Positions 60,114 to 63,999 of a DNA stretch of 63,999 nt are shown here, one piece after another. Below the pieces are notes generated by a model that was given only the letters and a program-made list of their open reading frames with translations, was not told the DNA's origin and did no database searches. This stretch comes from T1Sed10-7 sp041686695 (GTDB taxonomy: Bacteria > Actinomycetota > Nitriliruptoria > Nitriliruptorales > Nitriliruptoraceae): assembly GCA_041686695.1 (NCBI GenBank), contig JAWLDJ010000005.1, forward strand, positions 1 to 63,999. Reading direction: 5' to 3'. Numbering within the stretch: the stretch's first letter is position 1; every line of letters starts with the position of its first letter. The position numbers and the translations under genes are program-made.

Positions 60114-61496
60114 TCAGGCGCGTGCGAGCACCGTTGCCAGGTGGTCGGTGTCGCTGTCGACAGCGGCGGCCCGGACCGCCGTCGAGAGCTGGTCGAGGTC
60201 GAAGTCGGGGTCGACATCGCGGAGCAGCCCGTCGCCCTTGCGGCGCAGCTGCTCCACCGACATCGGGACGTTCGGCGAGCCGAGGCTGTCGCGGACCGTC
60301 GCCGAACGTGTGGTGCCATCGACGAGCCGGACCTCGATCTCGCTCCCCCCACGCGTGGGGAAGTCACGCTCGAACTCCTCGTTGAGGTAGACCTCCACGC
60401 GATCGCCGTACGCCAGGATCTCGTCGTACTGCGGACCCTCGAGACGGTCGTAGACCGAGTAGTCCCAAGGCCCGGCGGTCAGCGTGGCTCCGACGACGAA
60501 CGGCAGGCTGTACTGCGCAGACATCGCGGATACCGGGCGACGCTCCATGTGCTGGTCGATGGCCTTCTGCTGCACACCGATACGGATGCTCTCGACCGAC
60601 TCCGGGGACACCTCCAGGTCGGCCAGGGCGATCGCCAGGGCGTCGACCGTGGCGTGCAACAGCCCGCAGCTCGCGTAGGGCTTGAAGATGAGTTCGTGGA
60701 TGACGCGGGAACCCGCCGCCGAACCCTGCAGTGCGTCGAGTTCCGGCTCGGTGGCCGCGTAGAGGGCAAGGAAGCCGTAGCGCCCGGTGATGGCGTCGTA
60801 GGGCGCGCCGAGGCCGACGTCGGCCATCTGGGCGGCCTGGACCCCGTTGCGGGCGGCGAGCCCGGCGTGCAGGCGCTTGATGTCGGTGCCACGAGCGTCC
60901 TGGGAGAACTGCGTGGAGCCGCTACACGCGGACAGCGCGTGCCCCCAGCCGACCAGCAGCTCGTCGACGCCGTGCCCGAGGAGCTTACCGGCGGCCACGG
61001 AAGCGCCGAAGGGGCCGAGCAGCGCGGTGGGATGGAAGCCGTGACCCATCAACGGCGCTGCGACCGCCGCCCGCCCGAGGCGACCGATGGCCTCGTAGCC
61101 CGCGATGATCGCCGCGGCGAGCTCACCGGGGGCCAGCGCGGCGTCCCGTTCCTGCGCCACGGCCAGCGCCGCGGAGTTCACCACCGATCCCGGATGGCTC
61201 AGCGACATCGCATGCGTGTCATCGAGTTCGTAGCTGTGCGCCGCCGAACCGTTGAGGTGCGCGGCGACGTCCGCCGGCGCGCGGGCGGCACTGCCGACGA
61301 TCTGCGCGGCGCCCGTAGCGGTCCTGCGCTCGGCCCACCGGTGCAGCTTCTGCACCCAGGGCAGCGCCGAGCCGCCGTAGGCCACGACCGAGTAGTCGTA
61401 GAGCAGGCGCTCCACCTGGGCGAGGTCCTCATCGGTCAGCGAGGCGGCGTCGATCGCCAAGAGTTCACGGGCGAACTGCTCGGAGGGACTGGTCAT
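60114..61496 (-). CDS. MmgE/PrpD-family protein 2
   Basis: 460 residues. HSYELDDTHAMSLSHPGSVV is the active-site region, with GHGFHPTALLGPFGASVAAG and FKPYASCGLLHATVDAL as family landmarks. It is clearly homologous to, but diverged from, MmgE/PrpD protein 1. Two adjacent copies suggest successive steps or a hetero-oligomer. GGAG lies 8 bp before the ATG at 61496. Substrate is probably a di- or tricarboxylate, as for the whole family. Confidence 0.93.
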   Translation of the reverse strand: MTSPSEQFARELLAIDAASLTDEDLAQVERLLYDYSVVAYGGSALPWVQKLHRWAERRTATGAAQIVGSAARAPADVAAHLNGSAAHSYELDDTHAMSLSHPGSVVNSAALAVAQERDAALAPGELAAAIIAGYEAIGRLGRAAVAAPLMGHGFHPTALLGPFGASVAAGKLLGHGVDELLVGWGHALSACSGSTQFSQDARGTDIKRLHAGLAARNGVQAAQMADVGLGAPYDAITGRYGFLALYAATEPELDALQGSAAGSRVIHELIFKPYASCGLLHATVDALAIALADLEVSPESVESIRIGVQQKAIDQHMERRPVSAMSAQYSLPFVVGATLTAGPWDYSVYDRLEGPQYDEILAYGDRVEVYLNEEFERDFPTRGGSEIEVRLVDGTTRSATVRDSLGSPNVPMSVEQLRRKGDGLLRDVDPDFDLDQLSTAVRAAAVDSDTDHLATVLARA

Positions 61497-61539
61497 GATG
61501 CTGCTCCACGGTCATGCGTCGGCGCGGGGGGTGGGGGAG

Positions 61540-62562
61540 TCACAGGGCCTCCTGGAGCCGCTCGAGGACCTGGGGATCGCGGGTCGAGAGGATCAGCGTG
61601 TCGACCCGCGAGTCCTTCCATGCCTCGAGCCGGTCGATGATCCGGTCGATGGGACCGGCCAGGCCGGTCTCGTCGACGAGCGCATCGGGAACCGCCGCGG
61701 CGGCCTCGGCCTTCTTCCCGTCCAGGTAGAGATCCTGGATCGTGGCTGCGGCCTCCTCGAACCCGTAGCGGCACGCCAGGTCGTTGTAGAAGTTCTTGCC
61801 GCGCGCTCCCATGCCCCCGATGTACAGGGCCAGCTGCGGACGGAGCTGGTCGCGGCAGGCATCGATGTCATCACCCACGGCAACGCTGACGCTCGGGGCG
61901 ATGGCGAAGGAGTCCGGGGAGCGTCCTGCGGCTTCCAGCCCGGCGTCGAGGTGGGAGTTGAAGATGTCCTCGCGCTCCGGCGAGTAGAAGATGGGCAGCC
62001 AACCGTCGGCGATCTCGGCCGTCTGCCGGACGTTCTTGGGCCCGAGCGCCGCGAGGTAGATCGGGATCTCGGTCCGGATCGGGTGGATCATCGACCTGAG
62101 CGGCTTGCCCAGACCAGATGCTCCGGGGCCGGTGTAGGGCACCTGGTACTCGCTCCCCTCGTACACCACGGGCTCGTCCCGGGCCACGATGGCCCGGATG
62201 ATGTCGACGTACTCCCGGGTGCGGGCCAGGGGTTTGCCGTACGGGACCCCGTGCCAGCCCTCGACCACCTGCGGTCCGGAGAGCCCGAGCCCGAGGATCA
62301 CGCGGCCATCGGAGAGCAGGTCGAGGGCCATGGCCGTCATCGCGGTGTTGGCTGGGGTGCGCCCCGGGATCTGCATGATCGCGGTGGCCAGTTTGATCCG
62401 TTCGGTCTTCGCCGCGAGGTACGCCAGGACGGTCGCCGCATCGGCGCCCCAGGCTTCCGATGACCAGACCGAATCGATACCGACCTCGTCGGCACGACGG
62501 ACGAGCGTCTCGATCCCAGCCACATCACGGGTGAGCATCCCGATGTTCAGACCGAGCTTCAT
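61540..62562 (-). CDS. LLM-class (F420-type) oxidoreductase
   Basis: 340 residues of the luciferase-like TIM barrel. MKLGLNIGMLTRDVAGIETLV starts the fold; KLATAIMQIPGRTPANTAMTA, DLLSDGRVILGLGLSGPQVVEGWHG, and PIYLAALGPKNVRQTAEIADGWLP are typical of F420-dependent members. It likely reduces or oxidises a substrate bond with coenzyme F420 (or FMN). ATG at 62562 follows AAGGAG. It is the first gene after the hairpin at 62635-62682 and before the PrpD pair, a plausible first step of the route. Confidence 0.92.
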   Translation of the reverse strand: MKLGLNIGMLTRDVAGIETLVRRADEVGIDSVWSSEAWGADAATVLAYLAAKTERIKLATAIMQIPGRTPANTAMTAMALDLLSDGRVILGLGLSGPQVVEGWHGVPYGKPLARTREYVDIIRAIVARDEPVVYEGSEYQVPYTGPGASGLGKPLRSMIHPIRTEIPIYLAALGPKNVRQTAEIADGWLPIFYSPEREDIFNSHLDAGLEAAGRSPDSFAIAPSVSVAVGDDIDACRDQLRPQLALYIGGMGARGKNFYNDLACRYGFEEAAATIQDLYLDGKKAEAAAAVPDALVDETGLAGPIDRIIDRLEAWKDSRVDTLILSTRDPQVLERLQEAL

Positions 62563-62634
62563 GATGGTGTCTCCTTCGAGCCGGCTCATCAGCCGCCGGG
62601 GTCAGGTCACTGCTTGCCGAACGAGGGGTGGAAA

Positions 62635-62682
62635 CGGAGCCGGGGAGCGGTGTCCGCGACACGGGCCTGCTCCCCGGCTCCG
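62635..62682. terminator. Long hairpin after the solute-binding protein gene
   Basis: A perfect 14-bp stem (CGGAGCCGGGGAGC / GCTCCCCGGCTCCG) with a 20-nt loop that itself can form GTGTC-CGC-GACAC. It lies just after the binding-protein stop and before the LLM gene, so it may end or dampen readthrough from the transport genes. Confidence 0.85.
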
Positions 62683-62690
62683 CTGGTCGT

Positions 62691-63815
62691 CTACTGCCCG
62701 AGCAGGGCAGCGATTTCGTCGGCGTACTCTGGGTCGGTGACCCACCGCAGGTCGTCCTCGACCCACTCGTACTCACGGTCGGTCTGGTAGGGCGCGTGGG
62801 TCCCGAACAGCGTGAGTCGCTCGATACCGTCCTGGGTGTGCATGTAGTGGTAGAGCAGGCGCGCAGCGTTGGGGTTCTCGGCCTCGGAGTTGACCGTCAT
62901 GAAGGCTGGCACCGACGTCTGTGGATCGGGGGTCGTGTAGTCGATCGGTGCACCAGAAGCCTTGACCGCCTCGGCGATCGGCGCGAAGCCGATCGGTGCG
63001 ACAGCGGCTTCACCGGCGGCGATCAACTCCGTGATGGGGGCTACACCGCCCGCGATGACTCGCGGTTCGTTGGCCATGAAGCCTTCGGCCCACTCCTCAC
63101 CGAACTCCTCGATGACGGTCCCGTAGACACCGAGGTGCCAGACCTGCTCCTCGAGGTCGGCCATCAGCACCTGCCCCTGCCACTTCGGGTCGGCGAGATC
63201 CTCCCAGGTCGTGGGGACCTCGTCCTCGCCCACCAGGTCGGTGTTGTAGAGGATCACGGGAAGGGGATACCCCTGGATGGGGCCGAGCTGAGGATGCATG
63301 AAGTCGCTCGGGAACTCCTCAGGCACGGGCAGCTCCTCGCTGGGAACGACCCATCCTTCCTCGAGAGCGTTGAGCTGGAACTCGACGAAGCCGCCTTGAA
63401 TGACGTCCGCCGTCGGGGCCCCCGACTCGCGCTCGGCGCCGAAACGCTGGGCGATCCCAGCCGAGTTCAGCCGGACGGACTGGACCTCGACGCCCGGGTA
63501 TAGCTCGTTGAAGCCCTCCACGACGGAGGCAACGGAGGACTCAGCGGAGCCGATGTAGGCGATGACCTCGCCCTCCTCCTGCGCCGCCTCGTAGAGCGCG
63601 TCGAGGTCGACACCGGACGCCTCACCCTGCTCTGCGTCTTCCTCGCCGGCGTCTTCCTCACCGGCGTCCTCGCCCGCGTCTTCCTCGCCGGCATCCTCGC
63701 CCGACTCCTCCTCCGTGGTCTCGTCAGCGGTATCGGCAGGCTCGTCGCCACCACACGCGGCGGCGAGCAGTCCGACCGCGGCGAGTACCAGCAGGTACCT
63801 CCTCGGCGTCTTCAT
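62691..63815 (-). CDS. ABC transporter solute-binding lipoprotein
   Basis: 374 residues. Signal peptide with lipobox LLAAAC (Cys21), a 45-residue acidic Gly/Glu/Asp/Ala linker, then a type II periplasmic-binding fold (VIAYIGSAESSVASVVEGF; ADVIQGGFVEFQL; YPLPVILYNTDLVGEDE; WEDLADPKWQGQVLMADLE). The fold resembles Fe3+, polyamine and phosphonate-type binding proteins; ligand unknown. The next gene upstream, cut by the window end, is an ABC ATPase. Position ahead of the acid-degradation operon suggests an organic-acid ligand, though iron cannot be excluded. Confidence 0.93.
   Translation of the reverse strand: MKTPRRYLLVLAAVGLLAAACGGDEPADTADETTEEESGEDAGEEDAGEDAGEEDAGEEDAEQGEASGVDLDALYEAAQEEGEVIAYIGSAESSVASVVEGFNELYPGVEVQSVRLNSAGIAQRFGAERESGAPTADVIQGGFVEFQLNALEEGWVVPSEELPVPEEFPSDFMHPQLGPIQGYPLPVILYNTDLVGEDEVPTTWEDLADPKWQGQVLMADLEEQVWHLGVYGTVIEEFGEEWAEGFMANEPRVIAGGVAPITELIAAGEAAVAPIGFAPIAEAVKASGAPIDYTTPDPQTSVPAFMTVNSEAENPNAARLLYHYMHTQDGIERLTLFGTHAPYQTDREYEWVEDDLRWVTDPEYADEIAALLGQ
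63633..63701 (-). repeat. Short tandem repeats encoding an acidic linker
   Basis: Units of 12 and 15 bp encode alternating GEDA and GEEDA repeats (five units, residues 39-61 of the binding lipoprotein). Such acidic spacers lift lipoprotein domains off the membrane and can vary in copy number. Confidence 0.8.
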
Positions 63816-63902
63816 GCTGTACTCCTCTCCATCATCGTCTGGCGACCGTTCGGCCCCAGTCTCGTCTAGTCCCCCGCCCGATCTTCTTCCGGCGTGTCCC
63901 TC

Positions 63903-63999
63903 TCAGTCCTGCTTGAGGACACGGATGTCGGCGGGCTCGACGGTGAGCCACCGCGTGTCGCCGTCGGAGACGCCACCGGAACCCTCGCTGCGCCAGACC
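63903..63999 (-). CDS. ABC transporter ATP-binding protein, C-terminal end only
   Basis: Only the last ~31 codons are in the window, ending LTVEPADIRVLKQD before TGA at 63903-63905. This resembles the final strand of the TOBE domain found at the C-terminus of ABC ATPases for iron, polyamine or sugar import. It lies 87 bp upstream of the binding-protein gene on the same strand, as expected for one transporter operon. The call rests on context as much as sequence. Confidence 0.5.
   Translation of the reverse strand, partial: VWRSEGSGGVSDGDTRWLTVEPADIRVLKQD

Noticed and set aside
58642..61496. Methylcitrate cycle (prp) operon
   Set aside because: Two PrpD-family genes are present, but methylcitrate synthase and methylisocitrate lyase are absent and the neighbours are CoA-transferases.
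63633..63701. Possible CRISPR-like or regulatory tandem repeat
   Set aside because: The short units lie in frame within the lipoprotein gene and encode an acidic linker; there are no spacers or cas genes.

Overview
This is 64 kb of very GC-rich DNA with dense genes, many GTG starts, frequent ATGA start/stop overlaps, ECF sigma and SARP-type regulators, an F420-type oxidoreductase and a split LigD end-joining set. This points to a high-GC actinobacterium. Two Na+/H+ antiporter-type genes, a BCCT betaine carrier with a ProX-like lipoprotein and many acidic proteins suggest a salt- or alkali-adapted lineage such as Nitriliruptoria; that placement is an inference from gene content, not a phylogeny. 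No tRNA, rRNA, CRISPR array, insertion sequence or phage gene was recognised.

Region 1 (1-10.3 kb): a cut TetR gene with a palindromic operator; a small membrane protein; a ThrE-type exporter coupled to a sugar-nucleotide pyrophosphorylase and divergent from a phosphohexomutase; a trehalose module (GH65 enzyme plus OtsB phosphatase, coupled by ATGA); nicotinate phosphoribosyltransferase. Region 2 (10.3-26.5 kb): a CHAD protein; an alpha/beta-hydrolase fused to a SARP-like activator; a cupin; an antiporter with Usp domains; BCCT carrier plus ProX-like lipoprotein; a second antiporter; three separate LigD modules (phosphoesterase, ligase, polymerase); and a tightly coupled phosphoribosyltransferase / alpha-beta-hydrolase / erythromycin-esterase-like operon. 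Region 3 (26.5-38.3 kb): a ferritin-like mini-protein, two paralogous TrkA-C membrane proteins around a VIT-family and an AI-2E-family protein, a 1,111-residue unidentified protein divergent from an aldose epimerase, an ECF sigma factor with a fused zinc anti-sigma domain, and a CNNM/CorC protein.

Region 4 (38.3-50.4 kb) is a catabolic island whose content matches the acyclic terpene utilisation (Atu) set of Pseudomonas: two acyl-CoA dehydrogenases, acyl-CoA carboxylase beta and alpha subunits, an enoyl-CoA hydratase, an AtuA (DUF1446) protein, a tandem pair of SDRs, a Usp protein and a TetR regulator. Three promoters here (both sides of the divergent centre at 40.65-40.90 kb, and the TetR gene itself) carry a TGAG-Nx-CTCAG palindrome directly after a plausible -10 box, which suggests one local regulon.

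Region 5 (50.4-64.0 kb) is a long minus-strand operon: four family III CoA-transferases, a tandem hot-dog protein, a MaoC-like hydratase, an acyl-CoA dehydrogenase with Asp where MCAD-type enzymes have catalytic Glu, two MmgE/PrpD proteins and an LLM oxidoreductase. It lies behind a solute-binding lipoprotein and the end of an ABC ATPase gene, separated by a strong hairpin. No described pathway known to me has this combination. It looks like an uptake-plus-degradation system for an unidentified organic acid, and it is the best candidate in the window for an undescribed system.
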